Shown: positions 53,580-63,900, numbered from the stretch's first letter. The stretch is DNA of 64,000 nucleotides from Ampullaceana balthica (GCA_944989445.1 CALYLW010000688.1:38866-102865), one strand, 5' to 3'. Made by a program: numbers and translations. The notes: generated by a model not told the origin, from the letters alone.

Positions 53580-54620
53580 GAGACGAATGAAGCTGGTGTG
53601 CTGCTACCAATTTAGTTATCCTTGTCATTATTTTTGTCAGCAGTAATCTTAAACTTAAATCACAGCGATTGACTAATTTTTAGTTGTTTTTTGTGACAGC
53701 ACTGAATCCACTTTCTACTAAATATGATGTTTGCACTCAGGTATGTTCATTTTCAAAATATCATCAAATCGTTGATTAAAATCTAAATGGAGAGCATCCA
53801 AGTGCTCCTGATACATTTGGGCACTGGCTGAATATCCTTCGTTTAAAATTTTATGATGTGCCGAAGTCTTTTTACGAATAGCCTATGGGGGCAAGTGAAG
53901 TAGCGACGGGCTTTTTTTTAGGGATTGTGTAGCTGGCACGGGGTGGGCTCGGGGACCTTGACCGCACCGAGGTTCGAACCCGTGAATCGGTGAGACAGGC
54001 TAGCGTTACCGCTCGACCACCGCGCCCCTGTTTAATTATGCAGTTTAATTTTCGGCAACTATATGTTGACGTTGACGATGGTTGATATAGTGTACTGTGA
54101 ATGCATTCAGCAACTCCTTTTTTTCTTTAAATATTCAAGAATTCCAATGTAGTGCCCTAACATTGGTGGAGCATCATCTACGGCTTCTTGTGAAATATTA
54201 CTTAGAGGTATTCTTTTGTCTTTAAAAAACGTGTCCAAAGTATGACATATTATTTATTTTTGGAATTAGTTTGCAAATATTTAGTAAATAATAATTCTTG
54301 GCAATTTTGTTCTTTCCTTTGCGAACCGCACTATCCACTTAAAGTATCATTTCCTGGCAAAGTGAACTCGTCAAATTTTCAACACCTTGACCCATTTCAG
54401 GAAATCTTATTTGCACTGTAAACGCATTTTTCTTGATAATATCGGTGCTTTTTGTGTATTACAGTAAGTATTACTTCAGTTATAGCCAGTATAATCTTTT
54501 CTTTGGCAGTCATTGACAAAATATTGTTAGAAGCAAGCAAGCCATCGCATTCTTGTGTGGTTGAGGTTGAAGAGTTTTGCCAATCTCGGTTGTTTGATAA
54601 CTTTTTTTTCATTTTAGTGT
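53580..54620 (-). pseudogene. SCAND3/ZBED-like hAT transposase of the composite
   Basis: Minus strand: TSTTQECDGLLASNNILSMT, AKEKIILAITEVILTVIHKK (54620-54397); then TFFKDKRIPLSNISQEAVDD, APPMLGHYIGILEYLKKKK and VHYINHRQ.QHIVAEN (54230-54040), matching DGAPAMVG..GL and IHC..HRQ motifs; then YQEHLDALHLDFNQRFDDIL (53880-53740). The catalytic DDGAP-type region has lost the second D context (DDAPPM). A SINE (53885-54030) sits inside. Frames are broken throughout. Confidence 0.8.
53885..54030 (-). mobile_element. tRNA-derived SINE, family S2
   Basis: On the minus strand gcgcggtggtcgagcggtaa (box A) and cacgggttcgaacctcggtg (box B) are spaced as in a tRNA head of Leu/Ser type, followed by ggtccccgagcccaccccgt. 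It lacks the S1 core and S1 tail, so it is another family. It interrupts the hAT pseudogene. Confidence 0.8.
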
Positions 54621-54941
54621 TTCAAAAATAAGATAAATCCTAATCTTTTTTATCACCTTTAATTTTAGTCAAATGTTCTTGTAGTCTGGAAGTGCGCAGT
54701 TGCACATATCTAAATGCAAGTGAGGGTGTAGCGGGAACCAAACTAAAGTCCAAAACATTTTTCGTTATGAGCGGAATAAGTAAATATTGTTTTTTAAATA
54801 AATCTTTTTTTTCGTTTTATGCTTTGACCACCCCGTTACAGTAATTCACCACCCCCAAATGGACCTTTGGCCTTCACCGCCCCCCCTTAGATAACTTCAA
54901 CACCTACCATGGGGCAGTAGCGCCCACTTTGGGAACCTCGG

Positions 54942-55250
54942 ATCTACCCAAAGTTACTGACCGTGGCGTTTCACACCTCTGCTTTGTTCAGCGGATTCCC
55001 AGTCTCTGGCCTGTAATCGGCTGCCCTTTCATCTCCCTTCTGGCTGGTCTACACCCCCACATGCTGCCCCCACATGCTTCCCCCACATGCTGCCCCCACA
55101 TGCTGCCCCCACATGCTGCCCCCACATGCTGCCCCCACATGCTGCCCCCAGCAGCAACGCCAGCTGCACGCGGCTCCGGTCTTGGTTGTCAGTCTTTCAA
55201 TCCTAATCACCATTAACCGAAATTCGGGCTTTGCCGCCAATTCGCGAAAT
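54942..55250 (-). repeat. LTR remnant, inverted relative to 48.5 kb
   Basis: Inverse complement of 48526-48680 (actgaccgtggcgtttcacac, cagtctctgg, catctcccttctgg). It directly follows the right ATCTACCC of the hAT composite. Confidence 0.75.
55056..55150 (+). repeat. 13-bp minisatellite (acatgctgccccc)
   Basis: Seven units, nearly perfect, inside the LTR remnant; the homologous LTR at 48.57 kb has only one such unit, so this is a local expansion. Confidence 0.95.
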
Positions 55251-55485
55251 TGCTAGCGTCGATTGGCCAAAGCCAGAAGAAAGAAGTCATGAGCAGAAAT
55301 GATAGCGAAACCAGGGACTGTTCGTTGGCTGGCACATGTTACATAATGACATGTTACGAGGGCTAGACTAAGTGACGACCACATGACCCCGTGTGTTGGC
55401 AAGGTAAATAAAGGGAGTGGGCAGAGAGAATGTACGTACCTTTATCTCATCACATGGCCTTTTTATTGTCCGATTACATCCAATG

Positions 55486-55660
55486 TTCCCTTAAAGCTGC
55501 GCGGCTGCGCGGCCGTGCAGATATCTGGCCGACGCCGCGCAGCACTTAGAACTGCAGCGCAGCAAATTTTTTAAAATATTGCACAAAAATGGATGCTGCG
55601 CAACTTTGCGCACGAGTTTTTTTACTTTCCTCACGGATCAACGAACCTTGATTACATTGG
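55486..55660 (+). mobile_element. Short MITE (CCAATGTTCCC family), copy 1
   Basis: Starts ccaatgttcccttaaagctg, contains paired gcgcagc blocks and gcacgagttttttt, ends ttgattacattgg. 59085-59251 is an inverted copy of the same family. Confidence 0.75.
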
Positions 55661-56190
55661 ATCGAGATGGGGGTGGCGGCGGATAGGATTGGAAAGACTT
55701 TCTACCTCAGAAAATGGCGCACATACCACAATCATGAATTCACATTGAATATTAACAGGTTGTCAGTGTATAAACTTTTTTCAATCGTCCTATCATAAAT
55801 TCAACGTTAAAATAACAATTCCACACTGTTTTTAATTTTTAATAGATAATTATTGTATGTTAAATTATTTGTATTCCAAAATAGATATTTAACAAAAATC
55901 ATTTACAAAACAAAAAAATAAATAAAACAATTTTAAGGTATTAAAACGTGCTGTGGTCGAATCGGCATGGATTTGTTCATCTGCTGATTTAGCACTTTCC
56001 AGTACAGAACAACGTGTCGTAGCTAACAATTAATGATAGGTCTCAGTATACTTAGTATTGTGTTATTACATCCCACGACACATTTAAATAACACGCAGAT
56101 ACACAGTGAAAACATAATCAATAACATGTAAACATCTTTAAAATTAAACGTAGAGTTTTTAATACAGAGTTAGAAAAATATGTTGCTTAC

Positions 56191-56258
56191 ATTACTCGTT
56201 GAAACCATAACTGATGGACCAAATCTGTCAACAAACAATCTAGAGAATGGACCTTGAC
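56191..56258 (-). CDS. SAMHD1: SAMHD1-like exon: altered HGPFSH loop
   Basis: 68-bp exon, acceptor ...tttcaacag, donor GTAAGC. The first two bases finish the glycine codon, then 22 codons end in phase 0. The peptide reads QGPFSRLFVDRFGPSVMVSTSN where human SAMHD1 has [22 protein letters not shown] (shown here in part only). The two active-site histidines of the HGPFSH motif (human H210 and H215) are Q and R. The codons are CAA and AGA; H210Q and H215R each need at least one base change from a histidine codon. Splice sites are good, so misplacement of the exon edge does not explain the change. Confidence 0.85.
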
Positions 56259-56668
56259 CTGTTGAAAGTATCAGATATCTGCAAAGTTATAAAATATGCA
56301 AGAATTCTTTTGTTTTTATCTTTTCATTAGTTTTTACAGGTTAGATAGGAATTGTATTATTCAAATTTATTTATATAATATTTTTTTAGTAGGAGCGTTT
56401 ATATATAGTACACATAAATGGATACATATATGTATACCCGGTAATATTGTTATGGTTTAAAATGTGTTATTTACTAAAACTGTTTAAAATCTGTATCACT
56501 GTCCATTTGTGTGCAACGTTTGAAATATGTTTCCTGTTTCTATATCCACTGTGTTACATGTTTAACGCATGATCAAATTTATAGATACAATTCTATTAAT
56601 ATAATTCTTTCATTATTCTGTCACATATACGTTATTGATACAACTTAAAACCTATAATTTGAAGCCAC

Positions 56669-56784
56669 CTAAATCATGACACAGGCCAGCTATTTCCACA
56701 CACAAGATGTCCATGTCTGTGATGCCAAGCTCGGGCTGGTTATCTCGGAGTGATCGACAAAACTGACCAGCCAGATAACATGTC
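56669..56784 (-). CDS. SAMHD1: SAMHD1-like exon: helix with CHDLG metal motif
   Basis: 116-bp exon. Acceptor is tttctcttccag, donor is GTGGCT. Its first base completes the glycine codon of the previous exon and its last base starts the next glycine. The translation [20 protein letters not shown] then [19 protein letters not shown] matches the human segment from VGYLAGCLV to LCHDLG. The HD signature pair (human H206 and D207) is present. It is too short and too split to look like a full gene in a plain ORF scan. Confidence 0.9.
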
Positions 56785-57566
56785 CTGGAAGAGAAAGAAA
56801 CATATTTTATGTAATGGCGCTACAGAAACAAGGTTTAAAAGTTTAAAACTGCAATATTCATTCCTCATTCGTTTACATCAATTCAATAACCTCTTTCAGT
56901 TCAGAATCATATTTTTCAAAATACTAAATTAATTTTAAAGATGTTCTTTATTTTTTCCAATAAAACCCTCGATCTTCCTAAGAATGTACACACTTAAGTG
57001 TCAAACTCTGGACAGGAGATAAAAGAGTTCAAAATATTTATTGCTTGGCTGTCTACTCAATTATGTAAGTAATATCAAGGATATCTAAATAAGTCAAACA
57101 ATTCTGCCAATAACTACAGTAAGTTAATAGATACGACGTTTTCTCTGCGCTTATATATAGCGTATTGACAGAAGGGCATCACTCAAACCAACGTTTCTGC
57201 CTTGACAGTTTAATGGTATGAAAAGATGCATTTTTAGGTATTATTATAAATACTATATTCCTATTCTTGTTTTTAGTTTAAGTTGTGTTTTTTCCTTCCT
57301 TTTTGTAAACCTTTTTTAAATAATTTTTTTTAAAATTCAGTTTTTTGTTGAAGAATTATTTTTATACTTAATTTCTAGATTTTTCACTTAGCTAAGATTT
57401 CGGTTTGGTTTAAAGGTAATTAATTACGTCCCACGTTTTGTCTTCGGTTCAAAATTTGTCTATAGACAAGAGAACACATACTTTTATTCACATCCTCCCT
57501 TATCCTAATTATTATTATTTTTTTTTAAATCTAGCTATCAAAGCTCTAAAATGTCTTCCCACTGAC

Positions 57567-57727
57567 CCGATGGAGTGCTCAAACCGATTGTGTGACGCCC
57601 CTGGGTAGACAAAGTAGCACATCCCGAGTTGCTTGATGTAACGAAGTCTCTGGAACTGTGGCGTGTCTATAATCAAGACACAAGCTGGGTGGATCTCCAT
57701 GGAGCCATGGATGGGGTCGTTGAAGAT
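57567..57727 (-). CDS. SAMHD1: SAMHD1-like exon: start of HD domain, allosteric and HNRFEH motifs
   Basis: 161-bp exon, phase 0 at its start, ending two bases into a glycine codon. Acceptor is ...ttataacag, donor is GTCAGT. The translation begins IFNDPIHG and contains [17 protein letters not shown] and [16 protein letters not shown] text (here [14 protein letters not shown]). Residues equal to human N119, D137, Q142 and R145 (guanine-nucleotide allosteric site) and Q149, R164 and H167 (catalytic; H167 binds metal) are all kept. The human GGGYYVF stretch reads GMCYFVY. An open frame running past the donor to 57515 gives a false longer ORF. Assignment to SAMHD1 is very secure. Confidence 0.92.
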
Positions 57728-57810
57728 CTGTTATAAATAATCGAAATGGGGATTAGACATAGGTGAGATATTGCTTTCCAACAACGTGTTTCTTCCACTA
57801 TGTGATAGAG

Positions 57811-58480
57811 CAGAGGTCGCCAAAAATTTTACACGAAGGGCCGGATGGCTAGCAAGATGACGAGTTCGGACCGCATAAACATTCCAGGAGACAAACTAAG
57901 TTTAAGTTTAGCCTTCTGTGAAAATCGTGGATCAGTGGGGGCTATAAAAAGAAACTGAACAAAAAATCCTTTAAAAAAAGAAATTATCTCAAATTTTTAT
58001 TACCAAAAGAGCTTTCAAAGAAGCGTAACTTAACAGATCTTGTGCGCAAATTTCCCAATCTCACAACCTAAGCAGCATGAAACGTTAGAGATATTTGTTC
58101 ATCTGACATTTGGCTTTTATGGTATCATCAAAGTTTGGTTTGTAATAGTCGTATCAGTCAATCTCGTTTGATATTTTGACTTGCACACTTTATTTTTGAA
58201 AATGGTTGCTAAATGTCAAAGTAGATCCCAAAACTGACGCCATGCTGAAGCCAAAATAGTCTTCTTCAAAAACTCAACATCAAATAAGCAGCAGTAAAAT
58301 TCAATAATTTTTTTTTCTCTATGCTTCTCTTTTAACAAGTAATTTTCTTTCTAATCAATTAGCCACAGCTGTAATTCAACTGGCACATATTCAAGTTTAA
58401 AATCAAATGAATTTAGGAATAGACGAACGGTACTTTCGATTTTGTCAGTGTCTGACTGTTGAGATACTCTGGGTCTAATA
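57811..58480 (-). pseudogene. hAT derivative with GTF2IRD2-like C-terminal remnant
   Basis: Left end CAGAGGTCGCCAAAAATTTT then acacgaagggccggatgg is a hAT terminal repeat of the CAGNGGTCGCCAA kind. On the minus strand 58470-57960 reads YVPVELQLWLID, MASVLGSTLTFSN and similar, matching the end of GTF2IRD2-like hAT proteins (ELQLELIDLQ, FGSTY.CEQTFS) with many stops. Right terminus not found. Confidence 0.6.
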
Positions 58481-58799
58481 TGTTGAGACCCGCTATATCA
58501 TCATGCAAACTGACACACTTAACGCGTTCATTGTCCGTCCATTACAGGGACCTTGGCCTCTAGCGTATTCAATCACAACGCAAGGTCAGGGTGGCTTCGC
58601 GTTTCCCCCTAGCTTGAGACCATCACTTAAAATTTAGGCTACAATGCCGACTTTGACTCTTACCAAAAAGATATTTGGGATGGCCTGGTTGGTATAGAAG
58701 TTTTGGAGTTTGTTCGTCTTGTTCGTAGTATGTAGTTTAGTAATATATTTAGTTTTTATCAGGGCTGGTACTGATTAAAAAATATGTTCGATTAATAGG

Positions 58800-59628
58800 G
58801 AAAAATTTGGGGCTGTGGAAATTAACGATGAATTTCTCGATTAATCGTAAATATTTTAACGATTAAAATTGTTTTTAACGATTAATCCACCCGACAACTT
58901 ATGAATGTAATGAAAGTCAAAATTAAAATATTTCGGCCGATAAATATAAACTAATTTCCGGACGATTACACGAACATTTTGGTTTTAAACTATTGACTGA
59001 CGTGAATGTTCCAAATGTTGATAAAGGTTATTGTGTCCATTGAGAGAAATCGTTTGTATACCATGCAATGTTCCCTCTAAGTCTAAGCTTCGTTGGTCCG
59101 TGTGCAAAGTTTTAAAAAAAACTCGTGTGCAAAGTTGCACCACGTTCATTTTTTTTGCAATATTTTACAAAATTGCTGCGCGGTGATTCTAAACTCCTGC
59201 GTGGCGTTGGTCAAATATCAGCGCAGCCACGCTGCTTAAAGGGAACATTGCTACCATAGTTCTAACATTTCGCCTACATATCACCTGCAAACCAAACATC
59301 CACTCTAGTATAGGAAACTTCAGCTGAGACAATCTAAAGCTACGTGAACGAATGTTCAGCTCTGCTGGTTATATTGTCAATTAGACCAGCTCATCACTTA
59401 TGTCATCACAAATAATGTCAACACACTTTTCTTTTTGGGTAGTTGGTTAAAAGATGAAATATAAAGGAAACATTCCAGAGTTATTTAGATTTTCAACAAG
59501 AATGTTTAATGTGTTACTTATGACGTCATAATTGTAATTTTTGGCTTTAATCGAAATTAACGATTAATTAATGGTTAATTTTTCAAAAGTTAACGAATAA
59601 ATTTAAATTAATCGTTAACAGCTCTAGA
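58800..59628 (+). mobile_element. AT-rich hAT deletion derivative, family H-AT, copy 2
   Basis: Same family as 42314-43078: ggggctgtggaaattaacga at the left, aatcgttaacagctcta at the right, and the same inner texts (cgattacacgaacattttgg, tggttatattg.caattagacc). It carries a remnant of the same transposase C-terminus. It is itself interrupted by the small MITE at 59085-59251. Confidence 0.8.
59085..59251 (-). mobile_element. Short MITE (CCAATGTTCCC family), copy 2
   Basis: aatgttccctctaagtctaa...ctgcttaaagggaacatt; inverse of the copy at 55486-55660. It is absent from the paralogous H-AT copy 1 at 42.5 kb, so its position is sure. Confidence 0.8.
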
Positions 59629-61768
59629 AAAATGTAATATATTAATTGATTAATTTCGATTAATTATATTTTTACAACGAATATATAGATCCCGATTCAT
59701 TATTTCGCGAAATTGATTATGTCGAGTTACTTCCATGGCTCCCAAATTTTGTGACGTAAGACAACAACAAAAATTAGTTCGGCTATGCAAGAAATAAGGA
59801 AGAAAACCCTTTTTTTACGTATGCCCGTCTAAATATATAATATTATTACGAGGGAAAAGTATGTAAGTAATAAAAGATATATAAATGAAAGATAAATTGG
59901 AGAAAAAATATTAGAAATTTTTGCTTAATTTTTAATCGATTTTTAATCGATCAAATTAGTTTTAATCGATTAACTTTTTACAATTAATCGATTAATTAAT
60001 CGTTAATTTCCGCAGCACTAGTTCATATGTTTTGGTATATTTCAATTGTATCTAGTCAGGGCCGGACTTAGCGTTAGAACAACTTCGTGCAAAAGTAAAA
60101 AAAACTTCCCGCCAATCAATAATAATGTAAGTATAAGTCATAGGTCGGTGAACTTTTTTGCCCGTTACCGAATATATAATATTATATTTTGCCGTTACCC
60201 CCGAAGGCGCGAGGTCCTGCCCACACTACTAGGCTCTTCGGGAGAGGGTCTAGGGATAAGCCCAAGCCGAAATCACATCTGTTGAGTTTTAGAAGCTTGA
60301 CAAATGTCTAAATATGACCCGAAAAGGATTTTGCGTATGATGTAATTATACAAGTTAACAATCAAATATATATTATTGTTTTAACTGGCCATTCTAGACA
60401 TAATGATAAATCTGACGTAATGCGACAAAGTCGGATGAACACAATTTTATTTTTAAAAATAACATAATTATAAATTTAATATAAATTAATTTCATCAATT
60501 TTTATCCTAAAACACAAAGGTTTTTTCTTTAAATCTCAATGCAGTTCCATTTTTTGAAAAATTATGTGCTTTCATTTTTGACACAATTCCATCCAAATAT
60601 GGGCTTTTTGATGCCAGGGCAAGTTGGATGCTGTCTTCAGGGTCCAATCGATTTTGCAGCTTTGTTTTTATGTCCACTAGAGTTGAAAATCGTTGTTCAC
60701 AAAGGTACGTTGATGCAAAAGGCAGCAACGTCTTGACGGCCTCCTCATGTGCAGTGTTGAAAGCCTTTGCAGGATTTGACATCTAAAAATGTGTCAGATC
60801 TGCTTTGATTGCAAATTCAATACGTGCCTCATTATTAGACTGAAGTTCAAGAATTGCTTCTGCCAACCCGTTGAGGTGTATCTGGTACATCCTCAATGTC
60901 ACATCGAAATGGATCTACAACCCAACTGATTTTATGCGAATCAATAAATGAAACGTAAATAGTGAACCGCTCTTTGAGCTTTATAAGATGTCTGATAACT
61001 ATATCCTTGATTACGTCAAAAGGTATGTTTCCGCAAACTTCCAAGTACAAGGCCAGATTTGAAAAGGCCGCTAACTTATTTCCTTCTGCTTTTTGTTTCC
61101 TTTCTCTGGCTGTAATTATGTTGATATATGTTCCCTGCAATTCTTTGTTCAGCGCATTTACATGCTCAAAAAACATATCAGCTAAATATGCGAGATGTGC
61201 AACCCAACAATAAATCGTAAACTTATTCGCTAGTGCAGGCTTTTGACCAGCCAGAAATATTTTAACTTCCGCTTTCAGAGCCCACAATCTGTTCAGAATA
61301 TTTTCGCGTGAAAGCAATCGTACCTCGGTGTGATAAAGTAGGTCTGTATATTCAGCCTCAGCATCTTTACATAAATCACCTAACAGTCGTGTTGACAGTG
61401 CATGTCCTTTAATACAATTTACAATCTGGATAATGTCATGCATGACTACCTCCAGTTCAGATTCCTAATGTTTCACAAGCAGAGCTTTGCGATGGATCAT
61501 ACAAACTGTGGTTAACTTCATTTTGGGATTCCCCTCTCTTGCAAAAGCCGAAAGACCACTTACACGACCCAACATAGCTGGAGCTCCATCAACAGACACA
61601 GCAATTCAGTGTTCCTATTTTAAAATAAGTTTTTCAAAGTATTCATTAACTTTATTGAGTACATCGATTCCTTGACATCGCAGTTCGAGCGGAACACAAA
61701 ACAAAATTTCCTCTTCAATTGTTTGTAAACCTTTGTATCGAATGTTTACCATAATCTGCGCATTACTA

Positions 61769-61842
61769 CTGACATCAGTGGTCTCATTACTACTGACATC
61801 AGTGGTCTCATTACTACTGACATCAGTGGTCTCATCAAGCTG
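61769..61842 (-). repeat. 24-bp in-frame repeat in the hAT transposase
   Basis: cattactactgacatcagtggtct three times, encoding (S)NETTDVSS on the minus strand directly at the first catalytic motif. Confidence 0.95.
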
Positions 61843-62009
61843 GATAGCAAAGAATTTACTCGCATTTATAGTAGAAAGTACTTGTTCCCGGACATTTTCG
61901 GCCAACGTAGAAATTCTGTCTTTGACAAATTTTGCTGACAGAGGTACTGAATTTAATTTCATAGCTTCTTTCTGACCAAGCAAAATCTCTGCCATTTTCA
62001 AAACTGCTG

Positions 62010-62113
62010 GTTTAACCAATACCTCACCTATTATCCGTGGTTTAACCAATACCTCACCTATTATCCGTGGTTTAACCAATACCTCACCTATTATCCGTGG
62101 TTAAACCAATACC
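62010..62113 (-). repeat. 30-bp in-frame repeat in the hAT transposase
   Basis: ggtttaaccaatacctcacctattatccgt repeated three and a half times; on the minus strand VKPRIIGEVL repeats. The last unit loses one base and shifts the frame. Confidence 0.95.
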
Positions 62114-62589
62114 TCACCAATAATTTGTTCAGGTGTTTCTGCAATTTACTCCTTTTGAGAGATTCTTGAGTAAGTACTTTCAAACAGACAAGACACCTTG
62201 GTTTCATTATTTCTTTGTCTTCTTCTTGGTAAATCCAAACGTGAGGAAATCCTCCGGATATCTTCTTTTCCACTACTTGATGCCATCTGTCAAGTTGTTT
62301 TTAATTATAATTAGAATAATATTTCAACTATTACGTTTTATTGCAATTGTTCAATCTTTCGGTGTATTTATTTTTGGTATTAATAAGCAGACCGGAAGTG
62401 ACCTTTGTGATGCCACAGGAAATAATTATTGTTAAACTCAGATTACACCGAGATGGCGATTTCTGCTGTTAATCATTAATATTTGACGTACTAATATCTT
62501 ATTTATTATTAATAAATCGTGCCTTTTATAAATATACGTATTAATGAAAGATTTCGATCAAAATTAAATTTTAAAAAAAATTATAATAA

Positions 62590-63900
62590 TTATAAGATAA
62601 AAATCTTTCGGATTTTAACGGATTTTATAATATATCCCGGATTGGTCTCCGTTACCCCCAAAACTTCCCTCGTCGTTATTATGATTGCTTCTTGATGACC
62701 CGCAATATAGTTTATTCTGTTCCAGACATATTCATAGGTCTTATGTTCTAAATAGGAGATCTGGAGAATTTTCCTCATGCATTTGTTTTCAAATGCCTGC
62801 AGCTTGCGTTCATTGGTTGCCATTAGTGTCCAGGTCTCACATCCATAAAGGGCAATGGTTTTAACGAGAGCTCTGTAAAGCCTGAGCTTTTTTGGCAGGC
62901 TAATGTTTTTACTGTTCCATATTTTGGTCAACTTCGTCATTGCAGCCATTGCTGACCCATTTCTAGCTCGAATTTCAGGTTCACATGTACCATCTCTGGA
63001 TATAATTGCTCCTAGATATTTAACGTTATGTACCTCCTCCATCTTTTGTTGGTTCATTACGATGTTGGCCATACTTGCAGCTGAGAAATTAACCAATATC
63101 TTGCTTTTCTCTGAGCTAATTTCCATCCCATGTGCACCTGATCTGTCTGTAAGTTGTCAGTGAGCTCCTGTAGTTCTTTACTGCCCCCAGCAAAAAGATC
63201 TATGTCATCAGCAAATCGTAGGTTGCATAAGGTTCTTCTGCCTATAGAGATGGATGTGTTGTGATCACTGAGAGTTTCTTGCATGATTTTTTCAAGGAAG
63301 ATATTGAACAGGACAGGGGAGAGAATGCAGCCCTCACGGACTCCGAACGCCGTTTTGAAGAAGTCCCCTACGCAGCCTTTAAATAAAACTGCACTGTTGC
63401 CTGATTGTATAGTTCTTCGATCACCTTTACCAGCAATTCTTCAATGTTGAAACTTCTTATAACTTGCCAAAGTCCCTAGTGCCATACTCGATCAAAGGCT
63501 TTCTTGAAGTTTATGAAGTTGTGATGGAGATCGTTTTAGTGCTGTAGATGTTTTTCTATGAGCAAGCGACAGTTGAAGATCTGCTCGATTGGGCTTCTGC
63601 CTGGTCTGAAACCTGCTTGTTCTTCTGCCAGTAATTCCTCTGATATTGGTTTTAGCTGGCCGAGGATAATTTTTAGCATTACTTTGCTAGGGTGGCTGAT
63701 AAGACTGATTGTTCTATAATTCTTGCATTGTTTCGTATAGCCTTTCTTAGGTAATGGTATGATTAGTGACTGCGTTTAATCTTTGGGCCATATCTTATTT
63801 TCAAATATTTTCTGGCAGAGTTTTGTTAGGGCTTTCGTTACCTCTGCTCCTCCATGTTTCAGCAATTCAGCTTTTTAATTACTACTTTCAAGTTAAAAAC
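62590..63900 (-). pseudogene. LINE E reverse transcriptase, minus strand
   Basis: From 63880 down: LIIPLPKKGYTKQCKNYRTI, AGFRPGRSPIEQIFNCRLLI, TLCNLRFADDIDLFAGGSKE (63284-63057, catalytic FADD), then MEISSEKSKILVNF, VKYLGAIISRDGTCEPEIRA, LVKTIALYGCETWTLMATNE and ISYLEHKTYEYVWNRINYIA (63126-62590). The GCETW and SYLEHKT motifs belong to a well-known invertebrate RTE-like group. Several shifts and stops. The 5' part lies beyond the window or is truncated. Confidence 0.85.

Larger units (their letters stand above)
48880..54941. mobile_element. 6-kb hAT-bounded composite with perfect 8-bp duplication
   Basis: Left end CAGTCGTTTCCAAACTTTTT, right end inverse CCGAGGTTCCCAAAGTGGGC; both are hAT terminal repeat type. 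ATCTACCC lies on both sides (48872-48879, 54942-54949). The transposase of the element (minus, 53.58-54.62 kb) is degraded. Between are a LINE tail, another transposase and a second hAT fragment, which are later insertions or recombinants. Confidence 0.6.
18604..57727 (-). other. SAMHD1: SAMHD1-like gene, partial, spanning at least 39 kb
   Basis: Seven coding exons on the minus strand (listed separately) join in matching phase to one open reading frame that follows the SAMHD1 family from the NDPIHG motif to just after the ARDCHHLG region. In mammals SAMHD1 is a nuclear dNTP triphosphohydrolase. Every junction has GT..AG sites. The N-terminal SAM-domain exons and the C-terminal exons were not recognised; they would lie above 57.7 kb and below 18.6 kb. 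Introns of about 17 kb and 20 kb are filled with transposable elements, mostly not disrupting the exons. Active-site substitutions (H210Q, H215R, D311C in human numbering) set it apart from a normal enzyme. A diverged paralogue is more likely than a dead copy, because frame and splice sites are intact. Confidence 0.85.
58762..60020. mobile_element. AT-rich hAT-like element, outer copy
   Basis: Left AGGGCTGGTACTGATTAAAA, right inverse GTGCTGCGGAAATTAACGAT; ends are made of attaatcgatt blocks. It contains the next element as a nested insertion. Confidence 0.55.
60507..62275 (-). pseudogene. BED-finger hAT transposase (SCAND3/ZBED5-like), fragmented
   Basis: Minus strand in order: BED-type finger start (FPHVWIYQEEDKEIMKPRCL, CLVCLKVLTQESLKRSKLQK, HL; 62273-62091); ILLGQKEAMKLNSVPLSAKF and FFAIQLDETTDVSSN with the first catalytic Asp (62079-61615); SVDGAPAMLGRVSGLSAF and VCMIHRKALLVKH (61600-61460, C-x2-H motif); HTEVRLLSRENILNRLWALK (61443-60847); and FASTYLCEQRFSTLVDIKTK (60782-60507), the C-terminal dimerisation region. 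Stops separate the parts (near 61612 and 61478, and at 60784-60846), so it is a pseudogene, but a young one. Two sets of in-frame tandem repeats expand it (listed separately). Confidence 0.88.

Noticed and set aside
53935..54030. Possible tRNA-Leu gene on the minus strand
   Set aside because: No clear anticodon arm or 3' acceptor pairing; sits in a hAT pseudogene; better explained as a SINE.
60055..60090. cagggccggacttagcg as the left end of the BED-finger hAT element
   Set aside because: It resembles a hAT terminus, but no matching right end or 8-bp duplication could be found near 62.3-62.6 kb.
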